A program made the translations under genes and the position numbers. Source: JBMDXB01 sp048594975 (lineage in GTDB: Bacteria; Acidobacteriota; Vicinamibacteria; Vicinamibacterales; 2-12-FULL-66-21). From it: DNA of 64,000 nucleotides. This document shows positions 44,658 through 52,816 of this stretch, one piece after another. Numbering within the stretch: position 1 is the stretch's first letter; each line of letters begins with the position of its first letter. The stretch spans positions 1-64,000 of the forward strand of contig JBMDXQ010000025.1 of NCBI GenBank assembly GCA_048594975.1, in the 5' to 3' direction. The notes below the pieces were generated by a model. That model saw only the letters and a list, made by a program, of their open reading frames with translations, did not search any database and was not told where the DNA came from.

Positions 44658-45176
44658 CTACCAGATCCGCACGCCTGCTGCGGCGCGCGGAACAGCCGGT
44701 CCGTGGCGGTCGCGCCGAACGCGTCGTAGAACGCCGGGAGATGCGCGACCGCACCGTTGGCGCGGAATTTCGGCGGCGCGTGCGGCTGGGTGAGGACCCA
44801 CTGACGCAGATAATCGTCGCGTTCCTTCGAGCGCCACATCCGCGCCCACGCGAGGAAGAAACGCTGGTCGTCGCTGAGGCCGGTCGAGCACCGGCGCCGC
44901 GCGGCCGTCCAGCGATCTCCGGTACGCGGCGTACGCGATCGCGAGCCCCGCGAGATTGCCGGCGTTCTCGTGCAGCGTGCGCAGACCGTCGATGCGCGCG
45001 CCGGGCACTGGCTCGCGGCCGTTGAACTGCTCGACCAGGACCGCGGCCCGGGCGGCGTACTGCTCGGCGTCGCGTGCGGTCCACCAGTCCCGGTTACGCC
45101 CCGCCGCGTCGTAGAAGCGCCCGCGACCGTCGAGCGCGTGGCCGATCTCGTGGCCGCCGACTTCACCACGATTGCG
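44658..45176 (-). pseudogene. M13 (neprilysin-like) metallopeptidase, truncated and frameshifted
   Basis: The C-terminal third of an M13 zinc peptidase. One frame gives GGHEIGHALDGRGRFYDAAG with the HExxH zinc motif, DWWTARDAEQYAAR and RTLHENAGNLAGL with the third-ligand Glu. The reading then shifts near 44880 to LSDDQRFFLAWARMWRSK and AVAHLPAFYDAFG. A second shift near 44690 restores the first frame for the conserved terminal VRIW, right before the stop at 44658. The N-terminal 450 or so residues are missing: coding similarity stops at about 45176, where a CAATC-type low-complexity array begins. The gene is dead by both truncation and at least two frameshifts (unless assembly errors). Confidence 0.7.
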
Positions 45177-45203
45177 AAGGACACTCCCGGCAGCATGGAA
45201 TCG

Positions 45204-45252
45204 TCAATCTACAACCTGCAATTCAATCCACAATCCGCAATCGACAATCCGC
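45204..45252. repeat. degenerate CAATC array
   Basis: Six or so units of CAATC with two-base spacers run from 45204 to 45252, exactly where similarity to the M13 peptidase stops. It may mark the deletion or recombination boundary that removed the front of that gene. Confidence 0.5.
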
Positions 45253-45259
45253 ACTGTTC

Positions 45260-45506
45260 TTACCGCCATGCCAGCGCCAGCTCGAGATTCCCTCCGTTTC
45301 GCGTCGATCGACTCGCGCGAAATCTCGCTCGGCACCGCAACGCGCCCTGTTTTCAGCTTCGTGAAGCCGGTCGCGCCGACGAATCGGCCCTCCGTCCACA
45401 CGATGCGGTATCGGTCGAGGGCCTCGAACAGCTCGAGGACGGGCGTATCCGGCGTGTCGCGGCTTTCCGCCTGAACGATGCAGAGCCGCCCGGTGAGCGT
45501 CATCAC
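45260..45506 (-). CDS. small hypothetical ORF, possibly a gene remnant
   Basis: The frame from ATG 45506 reads MTLTGRLCIVQAESRDTPD, then ELFEALDRYRIVWTEGRFVG and TGFTKLKTGRVAVPSEI. Composition is protein-like for about 75 residues, then the frame runs into the CAATC low-complexity array (formal stop at 45204). I recognise no family. Its C-terminal end being made of repeat sequence suggests a truncated gene that lost its 3' part at the same boundary as the M13 remnant. Confidence 0.35.
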
Positions 45507-45538
45507 TCCGGCGTCGACTGGCTCTACCCGGCGGCCGC

Positions 45539-45748
45539 GTGCAAGTCATACTGTTCAGCCAGCGCCGGCAGCGCCGGAGCTTCTCCTACGCGGGCGTGCT
45601 GAACTTCGTCAGCGCGCCGTATTTCATCGCGAGCCACTACCACTGGTTCGATCGGCCGGCATGGGCGATCGCGCTGATTGGCGGGCGTGTGGCGGCGCTC
45701 GGTGCCGGTTTTCTGCTGCACCGGCGCGAGCGGCTCACGCGCTTCTGA
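45539..45748 (+). CDS. small hypothetical membrane protein or fragment
   Basis: A 69-residue frame beginning GTG at 45539. It contains FSYAGVLNFVSAPYFIASHYH and a hydrophobic AIALIGGRVAALGAGFLL before a basic C-terminus. It could be a one- or two-helix membrane protein or the C-terminal piece of a longer one. No ribosome-binding site is evident, and it overlaps the 3' end of the convergent zinc-ribbon gene by 14 bases. Confidence 0.35.
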   Translation: MQVILFSQRRQRRSFSYAGVLNFVSAPYFIASHYHWFDRPAWAIALIGGRVAALGAGFLLHRRERLTRF

Positions 45749-46013
45749 TCGAGATCAGCGGCTCGTACAGCCACGTGCTACGGCACGCGGGGCACTTCCC
45801 CGGCTTCGACAGCTTGTCCGGAGCGAACGTGTAGCCGCACTTCCGGCACTTCGCCGGCTCGACGACAATCGCATGGCCGGCGCCGCGGGCGGACCGGATG
45901 ACGTGCGCCAGCTCCTCCGCGATGTCGCCGCGTGTTAGTCCCAGCTCGCGCGCCAGCGACGAAGCGGTGCGCGCTGTCGCCAGCATCTCGACCAGCTCTT
46001 TGCGGAGGGTCAT
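45735..46013 (-). CDS. winged-helix regulator with C-terminal zinc ribbon
   Basis: A 92-residue DNA-binding protein. Residues 1-50 form a helix-turn-helix (LRKELVEMLATARTASSLA, ELGLTRGDIAEELAHV). Residues 55-85 form a rubredoxin-like zinc ribbon with two CxxC knuckles, CRKCG and CPACR. This matches the small HTH plus zinc-ribbon transcription regulators of the COG3357 type. The ATG at 46013 is used rather than the longer open frame to 46169, because the extra part lies in the GGTTCC array. The targets are unknown. Confidence 0.8.
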   Translation of the reverse strand: MTLRKELVEMLATARTASSLARELGLTRGDIAEELAHVIRSARGAGHAIVVEPAKCRKCGYTFAPDKLSKPGKCPACRSTWLYEPLISIRSA

Positions 46014-46043
46014 GGCGGGAATGTACACCGCACTGAGCTGGAA

Positions 46044-46165
46044 CGGTTCCATGGGTTCGGGTTCCTGGGTTCCGTGGTTCCGGTTCCGTGGAACCTTGGA
46101 ACGTGCAACCCTGGGGAACCAGGGAACCCGGAACCCAGGGAACCCGGGAACGCCGGCAAACCGGA
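46044..46165. repeat. GGTTCC/GGAACC low-complexity inverted array
   Basis: The first half (46044-46098) is built of GGTTCC and GGGTTCC units and the second half (46099-46165) of GGAACC, GGGAACCC and relatives. The whole can therefore fold back on itself as an imperfect long hairpin. It fills the spacer between the zinc-ribbon regulator's start and the end of the mug gene. Units are degenerate, without constant spacers, so it is not a CRISPR array. Confidence 0.6.
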
Positions 46166-46190
46166 ACACGGAGCCACCAGCGACAGCAGC

Positions 46191-46772
46191 TCAGGGCAGC
46201 CGCGATCGCTCGACCGCCACCCGCAGGCGGCGGAAGGCGCGCAGCATCTCGTCGTAGGTGTAGTTGGCGTTGCGGCCGCTCGGGTTGGGGAGCACGAATA
46301 TCCGCGCGCCGTGCAGCGCCATCGGCAGCATCCCTGGAACGCTGGCGCGCAGGCCCTTCCGCACCTCCGGGTCGGTGACGAGCGCCGGCAGCAGCGCGCG
46401 ATACAGCGTCACGCCCACCAGTGCGACGATGCGCGGGCGGAACCTCCGGATCTTGCGTTCGAGTACCCGCCAGCCATCCAGATACTCGTCCGGCCCGAGG
46501 TCATCGATGCCCGGGCTGGGCCGCGCGACGAGGTTCGTGACGCCGAGGCCGAACTCTGGAAGCCGCTCGTCGTCGCGCGAGGTGATCGGCTCGGGCACGA
46601 GGCCCGACTCGTAGAGCAGCTTCCAGAACCGGTTCGAGAAGCCGGCGAAGTGATGGCCGGTCAACGCCGAGCGCACGCCGGGGTTGATGCCGACGAGCAG
46701 CACGTCGAGTCCCGGCCGAAGTCGATCCTTCAATCGAAGATGCGTCCAATCGGTGGCTGGCTTCGCCCTCAT
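46191..46772 (-). CDS. mug: G:T/U mismatch-specific DNA glycosylase (Mug/TDG family)
   Basis: A 193-residue uracil-DNA glycosylase superfamily member that removes U or T from G mismatches. The active-site motif 1 is LLVGINPG followed by SALTGHHFAGFSNRFWKLL, characteristic of Mug/TDG (Asn of GINPG). Motif 2 is visible as VLPNPSGRNANYTYDEM. TNLVARPSPGIDDL also matches family sequences. The ATG at 46772 is used rather than 46829, whose extra residues are basic and unlike the family. No clear ribosome-binding site is seen. Confidence 0.85.
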   Translation of the reverse strand: MRAKPATDWTHLRLKDRLRPGLDVLLVGINPGVRSALTGHHFAGFSNRFWKLLYESGLVPEPITSRDDERLPEFGLGVTNLVARPSPGIDDLGPDEYLDGWRVLERKIRRFRPRIVALVGVTLYRALLPALVTDPEVRKGLRASVPGMLPMALHGARIFVLPNPSGRNANYTYDEMLRAFRRLRVAVERSRLP

Positions 46773-46797
46773 GCGCGGAAGGGAGCTGCCGACCCGT

Positions 46798-47203
46798 CTA
46801 GGCCGGGCGAGGCGACGCGTGGGCGCCAAGGACGCCCAGCGCGCCGAACCCTACTAACGCCTCCCGGATGGCGAGGAGAAAGGACGCCTGGTTGTCGCCG
46901 CCGATCGGCTCGCGGCCGATGAAGACTGTGAAGAGCAGCATGGCGGCGCCCATGCTGCCCACCTGGCCGGTCATGCGCATCGTCGCCAGCAGCGCCGAGG
47001 CCACGCCCTATAACGAGGGAAGGACCGAGCCCATGACCGTTCGAGTTCGGAGACGAGAACAGGCCGAAGCCGCACCCGAGCACGGCCAGCGGCGCGAGGT
47101 TCGCCGGCATGGGCGTGCGGGCCGAGGCCGCCGTCAGCATGAAGGCGAGGCTGGCAACGAGCAGCGCCACGCGCTCACTCGCGCCGACGACATTCTTTGG
47201 CAT
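46798..47203 (-). pseudogene. C-terminal remnant of a DHA2/EmrB-type MFS transporter
   Basis: Two frames carry successive parts of the C-terminal helices of a 14-helix multidrug MFS transporter. The first (from 47203) reads APLAVLGCGFGLFSSPNSN. The second (to 46798) reads VASALLATMRMTGQVGSMGA then AMLLFTVFIG, and ends ALVGFGALGVLGAHAS. The junction between them, near 47005, is a frameshift. Only about the last three to four membrane helices are present, so the gene is both truncated and shifted. Confidence 0.65.
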
Positions 47204-47214
47204 AATCGCAGCCT

Positions 47215-47619
47215 ATGAACTGGCTGTTCAAGGAAGAACCCACGCACTACAGCTACGACGACCTCGTGCGCGACGGCCGCACGTCGTGGACCGGCGTCCG
47301 CAATCCCGTGGCGCAGAAGCACCTGCGCAGTGTCAAGAAGGGCGACCGGATCTTCTTCTATCACACCGGCGACGAGAAGGCGGTCGTCGGCATTGCGAAG
47401 GCGGCCGGCGCGCCCTATCCCGATCCGTCAGACAACACGGGCAAGCTGTACGCCGTCGACGTCGAACCGGTGCGGAGGCTCGCGCGGCCGGTCACGCTCG
47501 CGGCCATCAAGGCGGACCGGGCGTTCGCGACGTTCCCCCTGACGCGGATCCCGAGGCTGTCGGTGATGCCGGTCACCGACGACGAGTGGTCCCTGATCGA
47601 GAAGATGTCTCGAGCATGA
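47215..47619 (+). CDS. EVE-domain protein
   Basis: A 134-residue single-domain protein. EVE domains are related to PUA and YTH folds and recognise modified bases in DNA or RNA. The family pattern is clear: MNWLFKEEPTHYSYDDL, TSWTGVRNPVAQKHLRSVK, KGDRIFFYHTGDEKAVVGI and the terminal IPRLSVMPVTDDEW. The start is ATG at 47215. Its 3' end overlaps the convergent RibD-like gene by 47 bases. EVE proteins are often associated with modified-DNA restriction, but no restriction or methylation gene is nearby, so a stand-alone housekeeping role is as likely. Confidence 0.9.
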   Translation: MNWLFKEEPTHYSYDDLVRDGRTSWTGVRNPVAQKHLRSVKKGDRIFFYHTGDEKAVVGIAKAAGAPYPDPSDNTGKLYAVDVEPVRRLARPVTLAAIKADRAFATFPLTRIPRLSVMPVTDDEWSLIEKMSRA

Positions 47620-48457
47620 GGTGCTCGAACACGAACGGCGCGTCCGGATCCGTGCCTCGCTTGGTCACGAGCGGCCGCGTCGGCAGCGACCGCTCCCCCA
47701 GATAGAAAGGCGTGCCCGGCTCACCGCCCGACCGCTCCGTCGTCGTCAGGCAGATGTCCTGGACGATTCGTTCATCGAGGAGCGCGGTGGCGGTCTTGCG
47801 CCCGCCGACGGTCGAGATGCGCGCGATGCCGAACTGGCGGCGAAGCGCTGCGAGCGCGGTACGCAGCAGGTCGCCGTCGAACCGCACGATGCGGACCCAG
47901 GGCCGTCGGCGCACGGCGGGACCGAGACGCTCGCAGGCGCGCGGCGCGGCCAGCAGGTAGACCGCGACCTCGGGGACGTTGAACACGCGCGACCGCTCGA
48001 CGTCGATGCCGCCAGCCCTGGTCACGACCACCTGTGCGGGATGACGCGGGAGGCCGAGCGCCGCGCGCAGGGCAATGATTTCGGGATGCCAGAGCGAAAA
48101 GAACACGCTCTCCCCGCCAGCGCTGGCCGCGCCCGCCATCACCGCGTCGGCCGCCACACGCGACAGCCCTTCGTAGATGAGATGTTTGTCGGTGGCGCCG
48201 CCGCCGAGATCCGCCGGGTCGGCGATGGCCGTGTTGCCCTCGCGCGAACGGACGAACACGAGCGACACGGCGGGGAGCGCGCCATCGGTCGCGGCCGGGA
48301 GGTGGAACGGCCCGTCATACAGCCGTCGCGTCCACTCGTTGCCGATTGCCCTGGAGCCCTCGGGCGCCGGACCGAAGCCGAGCGTCACGAGCGGGTAGAT
48401 ACGCGCGCGTTCCGCCTCCGCGGTCCTCACCGCCGCGAACTCCGCAAACGGCGTCAC
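47573..48457 (-). CDS. RibD C-terminal / dihydrofolate-reductase-like protein
   Basis: A 294-residue protein with the pyrimidine-reductase/DHFR fold: SLVFVRSREGNTAIADPAD near the N-terminus, HLIYEGLSRVAADAVMAGA as the cofactor-binding segment, QVVVTRAGGIDVERSRVFN, and RISTVGGRKTATALLDERIV toward the C-terminus. In riboflavin synthesis this fold reduces a pyrimidine with NADPH; stand-alone copies are of unknown substrate. The start is GTG at 48457, overlapping the TGA of glgB in a GTGA arrangement, so it is very likely translated by coupling from glgB. The last 15 residues read into the end of the EVE gene. Confidence 0.8.
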   Translation of the reverse strand: MTPFAEFAAVRTAEAERARIYPLVTLGFGPAPEGSRAIGNEWTRRLYDGPFHLPAATDGALPAVSLVFVRSREGNTAIADPADLGGGATDKHLIYEGLSRVAADAVMAGAASAGGESVFFSLWHPEIIALRAALGLPRHPAQVVVTRAGGIDVERSRVFNVPEVAVYLLAAPRACERLGPAVRRRPWVRIVRFDGDLLRTALAALRRQFGIARISTVGGRKTATALLDERIVQDICLTTTERSGGEPGTPFYLGERSLPTRPLVTKRGTDPDAPFVFEHLMLETSSRSGTTRRR

Positions 48458-50364
48458 CGGCCCGACTTGAGCAGCAGGCAGCCAAGCGGCGGCAGCGTGA
48501 GGCTCAGCGAGTCGGCGTAGCCGTGCGAGGCGATCGGCTGGGCGAACACGACGCCGCCGTTGCCGATGTTTCCGCCCCCGTAGACCGAGGCGTCGCTGTT
48601 CGCGAGCTCGACGTAGGCGCCGGGCGAGGGGACGCCGATGCGGTAGCCATCACGAGGCACGGGCGTGAAGTTTAGGACCGCGACCACGAACTCCGCGCCG
48701 TCCTGCGATCGGCGGATGAACGAGACCACGCTGTTGTCGCTGTCGTTGCAGTCGATCCAGTGGAACCCGTGGCCGTCGAAATCGACCTCGTGAAGCGCCC
48801 GTTCGGCGCGGTAGATCCGGTTCAAATCCTTCACGTACTGCTGGATGCCGACGTGCAGCGGCTTGTCGAGCATGTGCCAGTCGAGGCTCTGGTCGTAGTT
48901 CCACTCCCGCCCCTGGCCGAACTCCGCGCCCATGAACATCAGCTTCTTTCCCGGGTGGGCGTACATGAAGCCGAAGAGCGTGCGCAGCGTGGCCGCTTTC
49001 TGCCAGTCGTGGCCGGGGATCTTGCCGAACATCGAGCCCTTGCCGTGCACGACCTCGTCGTGTGAGAAGGGCAGGATGAAATTCTCCGTGAAGGCGTAAA
49101 GCAACGAGAAGGTCAGGTGCTGGTGGTGCCAGCGGCGATGCACAGGGTCGAGCCGGACGTACTCGAGGATGTCGTTCATCCAGCCCATGTTCCACTTGTA
49201 GGTGAAGCCGAGGCCGCCGAGGTAGGCCGGGCGACTCACCGACGGCCACGCCGTGGATTCCTCCGCCACCATGATCGAGCCGGGGTATTCGACGTGCGTG
49301 AGGCTGTTGAGCTGGCGCAGGAAGTCGATCGCTTCGAGGTTCTCGCGCCCGCCGAAGCGGTTGGGAATCCACTCGCCGTGCTGCCGCGAGTAATCGAGGT
49401 ACAGCATCGAGGCGACCGCGTCCACGCGCAGGCCGTCGACGTGGTACTCGCCGAGCCAGAAGAGCGCGTTGGCGAGCAGGAAGTTCCGCACCTCGTTGCG
49501 GCCGTAGTTGAAGATCAGCGTCCCCCAGTCGCGGTGCTCGCCCTGACGGGGATCCGCGTGCTCGTAGAGCGCGGTGCCGTCGAACCGCGCCAGGCCGTGG
49601 GCGTCCTTCGGGAAATGTCCGGGCACCCAGTCGAGGATGACGCCGATGCCGTTCTGGTGGCACCGGTCGACCAACGCCTTGAACTGCGTCGGCGATCCGA
49701 ATCGGCTCGTAGGGGCGAAGAAGCCGATCACCTGGTACCCCCACGATCCCGCGAACGGGTGCTCCATGACCGGCAGCAGCTCGATGTGCGTGTACCCCAT
49801 GTCCCTGACGTAGGGGATGAGCCGATCGGCGAGCTCCGTGTACGTCAGGTAACGCTCCCCCTCCTCGGGCACGCGCGCCCACGACCCGAGGTGCACCTCG
49901 TACACGGCCATCGGCCGGCGGAACCACGAATCCTGCTCCGGCCGCCGCCGCATCCACTCCTGATCGTGCCACTCGTACTCCAGGCTGCAGATCACCGAGG
50001 CGGAAAGCGGCGGCACCTCGAAGGCGAAGCCGAACGGATCCGCCTTGACCAGGATCTCCCCGGTGCGGGTCTCGATCTCCAGCTTGTAGCGATGGCCGGT
50101 GTGCGCGCCGGCGACGAACTCGGCCCAGACGCCGCTCTCGCCGAGCGAGTGCATCGGCTGTGCGCCGCCGTCCCAGCTGTTGAAGTCGCCGACGACGCTG
50201 ACGCGGCGCGCGTTGGGGGCCCACACGGCGAAGTGCGTACCGGCGACGCCGTCCCGGGTCATCGGGTGCGCGCCCAGTTTGTCGTAGATTCGGGTGTGAT
50301 TGCCTTCGCCGAACAGATACAGGTCGAGATCGGACAAGAGGACGTCCATTTGCGCCTGCGTCAT
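48454..50364 (-). CDS. glgB: 1,4-alpha-glucan (glycogen) branching enzyme
   Basis: A 636-residue GH13 enzyme that makes alpha-1,6 branches in glycogen. The N-terminal CBM48 domain shows HFAVWAPNARRVSVVGDFNS. The barrel carries GYQVIGFFAPTSRFGSP, VILDWVPGHFPKD, DGLRVDAVASMLYLDY with the nucleophile Asp, IMVAEESTAWP with the acid Glu, and FSHDEVVHGKGSM. It lacks the extra N-terminal domain of longer GlgB proteins. The ATG at 50364 overlaps the upstream TGA as ATGA, and its own stop overlaps the next start as GTGA. The three genes therefore form a coupled operon. No other glg gene is in the window. Confidence 0.95.
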   Translation of the reverse strand: MTQAQMDVLLSDLDLYLFGEGNHTRIYDKLGAHPMTRDGVAGTHFAVWAPNARRVSVVGDFNSWDGGAQPMHSLGESGVWAEFVAGAHTGHRYKLEIETRTGEILVKADPFGFAFEVPPLSASVICSLEYEWHDQEWMRRRPEQDSWFRRPMAVYEVHLGSWARVPEEGERYLTYTELADRLIPYVRDMGYTHIELLPVMEHPFAGSWGYQVIGFFAPTSRFGSPTQFKALVDRCHQNGIGVILDWVPGHFPKDAHGLARFDGTALYEHADPRQGEHRDWGTLIFNYGRNEVRNFLLANALFWLGEYHVDGLRVDAVASMLYLDYSRQHGEWIPNRFGGRENLEAIDFLRQLNSLTHVEYPGSIMVAEESTAWPSVSRPAYLGGLGFTYKWNMGWMNDILEYVRLDPVHRRWHHQHLTFSLLYAFTENFILPFSHDEVVHGKGSMFGKIPGHDWQKAATLRTLFGFMYAHPGKKLMFMGAEFGQGREWNYDQSLDWHMLDKPLHVGIQQYVKDLNRIYRAERALHEVDFDGHGFHWIDCNDSDNSVVSFIRRSQDGAEFVVAVLNFTPVPRDGYRIGVPSPGAYVELANSDASVYGGGNIGNGGVVFAQPIASHGYADSLSLTLPPLGCLLLKSGR

Positions 50365-50909
50365 CGTGCGCTCTCGCTGGTCAGCGCGCCGGGCCGCGGC
50401 GCAATCCACCGGTCGCGTGCCGCTTCGCCAGGGCGGTCGCCCGGACCCTCGAGCGACGTGACCCCGGCGTAGTGGTAGGCGGGACACCAGCCGGCCAGCC
50501 CCGACAGCGCGACGCCGGCGCCCGCGATCCAGAGAAGAGGTCGGAGGCCGCGCCGCGTGGCCTGCGCCGCCGCGATCAGGGCAAGGCCGGCGCCGCCGCG
50601 CACCAGGCGCTCCAGGTCGCCGACGTTCTGCACCGCCATCCTTTCCCCGACGTCGGCGCGGGTGAGCATCTCGATCTCCACCAGCGCGCCGCTGAGCGTG
50701 TCGTTGTCGGGCTCGACCAGCGCCGACCCGCCGATCCCGAGATCGATGGTCGGCGTGCGCCGGCGGCCGCCGTTCAACGCCTTCGCACGCTCGAGGCCAT
50801 CGAGGTCCTCGTCGACGTTGACGTAGCGGTGCGGAATCGCGAGCCGCCGCAGCTGGCGCAGCGATCGCCGCGTGTCTTCGCACCAGTCTGCGCCGTAGAC
50901 GGTGATCAT
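50361..50909 (-). CDS. glutaredoxin-like / DUF2892 membrane protein
   Basis: A 182-residue protein. Residues 1-80 are a glutaredoxin fold: MITVYGADWCEDTRRSLRQL, with a monothiol-type CxxT site, and RTPTIDLGIGGSALVEPDN. Residues 105-165 are a DUF2892/YgaP-type membrane unit, AVQNVGDLERLVRGGAGLAL and GVALSGLAGWCPAYH. The fusion suggests membrane-tethered thiol chemistry. The ATG at 50909 is preferred over the frame extension to 51047. The stop TGA overlaps the glgB ATG, so this is the first gene of a coupled operon with glgB and the RibD-like gene. Confidence 0.8.
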   Translation of the reverse strand: MITVYGADWCEDTRRSLRQLRRLAIPHRYVNVDEDLDGLERAKALNGGRRRTPTIDLGIGGSALVEPDNDTLSGALVEIEMLTRADVGERMAVQNVGDLERLVRGGAGLALIAAAQATRRGLRPLLWIAGAGVALSGLAGWCPAYHYAGVTSLEGPGDRPGEAARDRWIAPRPGALTSESAR

Positions 50910-50940
50910 GCGGATGTCCTCACTATCACGTGCGAGGTGC

Positions 50941-51564
50941 TCACAACGCGGCCAGCACGCTCGCGCCGATGAGCGCGAGCGCGCCGAGCAGCCCCCAGGG
51001 CGCCAGCACCACGCTGAGCGGCTCGGCGCGGCCGCCACCGGATGCAACCGCCCGCTCCGGCCCCGGGAGCGACGGCGACGCTGCGTGCGACGACCTGGTC
51101 ACGATCTCCCGCCATCCTGCAAAGGCGCAGCCAAGCGCGCCGAACGTCAGAGCCCAGCCGGCCCCGAGCAGCAGTCGCGGCACCGTCTCGCGCATGCCGG
51201 GCAGCCACACGCCGAGCACGGCGGAGAGCGCCCAGACGCATACCGCGATGACCGCGATGAGCCGGAGATGCCCGAGCGAGCGGTCCGCGGCCTGGCGGCG
51301 AAGTTCGGCGCGCAGCGTCTGCTCGGCCCGCTGCCGCTCGCTCTCGACCTGCGACCGCTCCAGCTCCATCCGCGCGCTGTCGCGATCGAACGCCTCCTTC
51401 AGTGCGGCGACGAGCACGCCGGCGAGACGCGCCTCGAGCGGTCCCGCGCCGCGAGCGGACTCGGGGACGCCGGACACCTCGTCGGGGCGCCGCCGGAAGC
51501 GCTGGGACAGCTCGACGAGACCGCCGACCGCATCCAGCACGCGCATCCACTGGCCCACAGCCAT
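50941..51564 (-). CDS. membrane protein of unknown function with coiled-coil segment
   Basis: A 207-residue protein. The N-terminal 95 residues are soluble and end in an Arg/Glu-rich helix that probably forms a coiled coil (EAFDRDSARMELERSQVESE). Three or four hydrophobic segments follow: RLIAVIAVCVWALSAVLGVW, LLLGAGWALTFGALGCAFA and PWGLLGALALIGASVLAAL. The layout resembles phage-holin-like or Actinobacterial PF07332-type membrane proteins, but I cannot assign a family. It lies 31 bases upstream of the glutaredoxin gene on the same strand and could be the first gene of that operon. The ATG at 51564 has AAGGG immediately upstream. Confidence 0.7.
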   Translation of the reverse strand: MAVGQWMRVLDAVGGLVELSQRFRRRPDEVSGVPESARGAGPLEARLAGVLVAALKEAFDRDSARMELERSQVESERQRAEQTLRAELRRQAADRSLGHLRLIAVIAVCVWALSAVLGVWLPGMRETVPRLLLGAGWALTFGALGCAFAGWREIVTRSSHAASPSLPGPERAVASGGGRAEPLSVVLAPWGLLGALALIGASVLAAL

Positions 51565-51888
51565 CCCTTCAGCTTATGGAGCCAGCGCGCCGCGGGCAAG
51601 CCCGGCCGTCGGTATCGTGCCACGGCAGCACACGATCGCCGCTATTCAGGCCTCGCTTCGCCCGGCGGCCCACTGTCGCAGCGCACCGGCAGGCCAGCGC
51701 TCTGCGGTTGCCGTTCATCCATGAAATTCGACCATGAAATCGATGGTTCGTTTGGAGAAAGGCGATGGAGCAGACGACTCGATCCGCCGAAGCCACCCGG
51801 TCGCGCTTCCCGGCCGGACGGACAGCGCCCCTCAATGTTGTGAGCAGTATGTTCGCAACGGCGCCAGGGTGTTCGCCGTACGTCGGGG
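51565..51888. other. intergenic region, nothing recognised
   Basis: About 320 bases upstream of the membrane protein gene. A short direct repeat of CATGAAAT occurs at about 51720 and 51733. No gene or RNA is seen. Confidence 0.45.
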
Positions 51889-52017
51889 TCAGGTGCGCCG
51901 AGGCTTCAACTGCGCCTCGGCGAGGATGGCATCGAGGTACGCGGTCACCAGGCCTGGCAGATCATCCATCGGCCCGTACAGCGTGAACACCTTCGCGGCC
52001 GAACGAGCGTCTGAAGA
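51889..52017 (-). pseudogene. short C-terminal gene remnant
   Basis: Directly after the stop of the YdeI-like gene, one frame reads KVFTLYGPMDDLPGLVTAYL then DAILAEAQLKPR and stops at 51889. The composition is strongly protein-like and the end looks like a genuine C-terminus, but there is no start codon or upstream part. It is probably the tail of a lost gene; the family is not recognised. Confidence 0.35.
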
Positions 52018-52635
52018 TCAGTGGAAGCGGCGGCCGTCTTTCATCATCTGCAGGATCTGCTCGAGACGCCGGCGGCGCGTCTCGGGCCGCTTCGCGGTCT
52101 GCAGGCGATAGCCGATCGCGTACTGGTTGGTGCGGTTCAGGGTGCGGAAGAACGCGAGGGCGCGCGGGTGCCGCGCCAGTGCCGCGAGGAAGTCAGCGGC
52201 CACCTCTGAACCGGCCGGCGGATCGTAGGCGCGCTGCCACCGCCCGTCCGCGCGCGCCGCGTCAATCGCCGCCTGCCCGGCCGGGCGCATGCGCCCCTCG
52301 CGTTCAAGCTGCTTCGCGCGCGAACGGTTGCGCTTCGACCAGGCGCTGCGTCGCCGGCGCGGTGTCCAGCGTTGCAGCCAGCTGCGCTCGTCGGCCGCCC
52401 GGGCCTGGCCGTCGATCCAGCCCCAGCACAGCGCCTCGTCCAGCGCCTCGGCGTAGGTGATCGATCGCACACCGCTGCCCTTCTTGAAGAAGCGAATCCA
52501 TATGCCGTCCGAGGCCGCGTGGTGCTTCGCGAGCCAGACGGCCCACTGCTTCGGGGTGGCGACGGCGCGCGTGGTTGCCGCGCTCGGCGCGATCGTATCC
52601 TTCGACGACGCGGCACGCCGGCGCGTCACCGGCAC
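52018..52635 (-). CDS. YdeI/OmpD-associated family protein
   Basis: A 205-residue protein of the COG4430 (YdeI) family. Diagnostic segments are AVATPKQWAVWLAKHHAAS, IWIRFFKKGSG, TYAEALDEALCWGWIDGQA (the WGWIDG hallmark), WTPRRRRSAWSKRNR and the C-terminal AYDPPAGSEVAADFLAAL with FFRTLNRTNQYAIGYRL. The biochemical function is not established; relatives are linked with envelope stress and antimicrobial tolerance. The start codon is GTG at 52635, reached by a basic N-terminus. Confidence 0.85.
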   Translation of the reverse strand: MPVTRRRAASSKDTIAPSAATTRAVATPKQWAVWLAKHHAASDGIWIRFFKKGSGVRSITYAEALDEALCWGWIDGQARAADERSWLQRWTPRRRRSAWSKRNRSRAKQLEREGRMRPAGQAAIDAARADGRWQRAYDPPAGSEVAADFLAALARHPRALAFFRTLNRTNQYAIGYRLQTAKRPETRRRRLEQILQMMKDGRRFH

Positions 52636-52645
52636 GGCACGCTGC

Positions 52646-52816
52646 TCACGTGACCGTAAAGGTCAGCTCCCATTCGAGCTCCTTCGTCAGGATGTCGCGG
52701 CTCAGGCGGATGCGGACGTCCTGCTCCCGGTCGTCCGTCGGATTGGTGAGATCGAGATCCGTCCAGAACGAGCGTGTCGCCGACTGGCCGGGCGAGATCT
52801 TGAAATCGTCTGGCTT
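52646..52816 (-). pseudogene. C-terminal remnant of an unknown protein
   Basis: A minus-strand frame reads KPDDFKISPGQSATRSFWTD, then DLTNPTDDREQDVRIRL and ends ELEWELTFTVT with a stop at 52646. It is clearly protein-like with alternating beta-strand pattern. Upstream of about 52816 the frame loses protein character, so only the tail of a gene seems to remain. The family is not recognised. Confidence 0.35.

Noticed and set aside
46044..46165. Possible CRISPR array
   Set aside because: Units are 6-8 bases, degenerate, partly inverted and lack constant-length unique spacers; no cas genes are present.
47215..48457. EVE protein plus RibD-like gene as a modified-DNA defence pair
   Set aside because: The two genes converge and merely overlap at their ends; the RibD-like gene belongs to the glgB operon and no restriction component is present.
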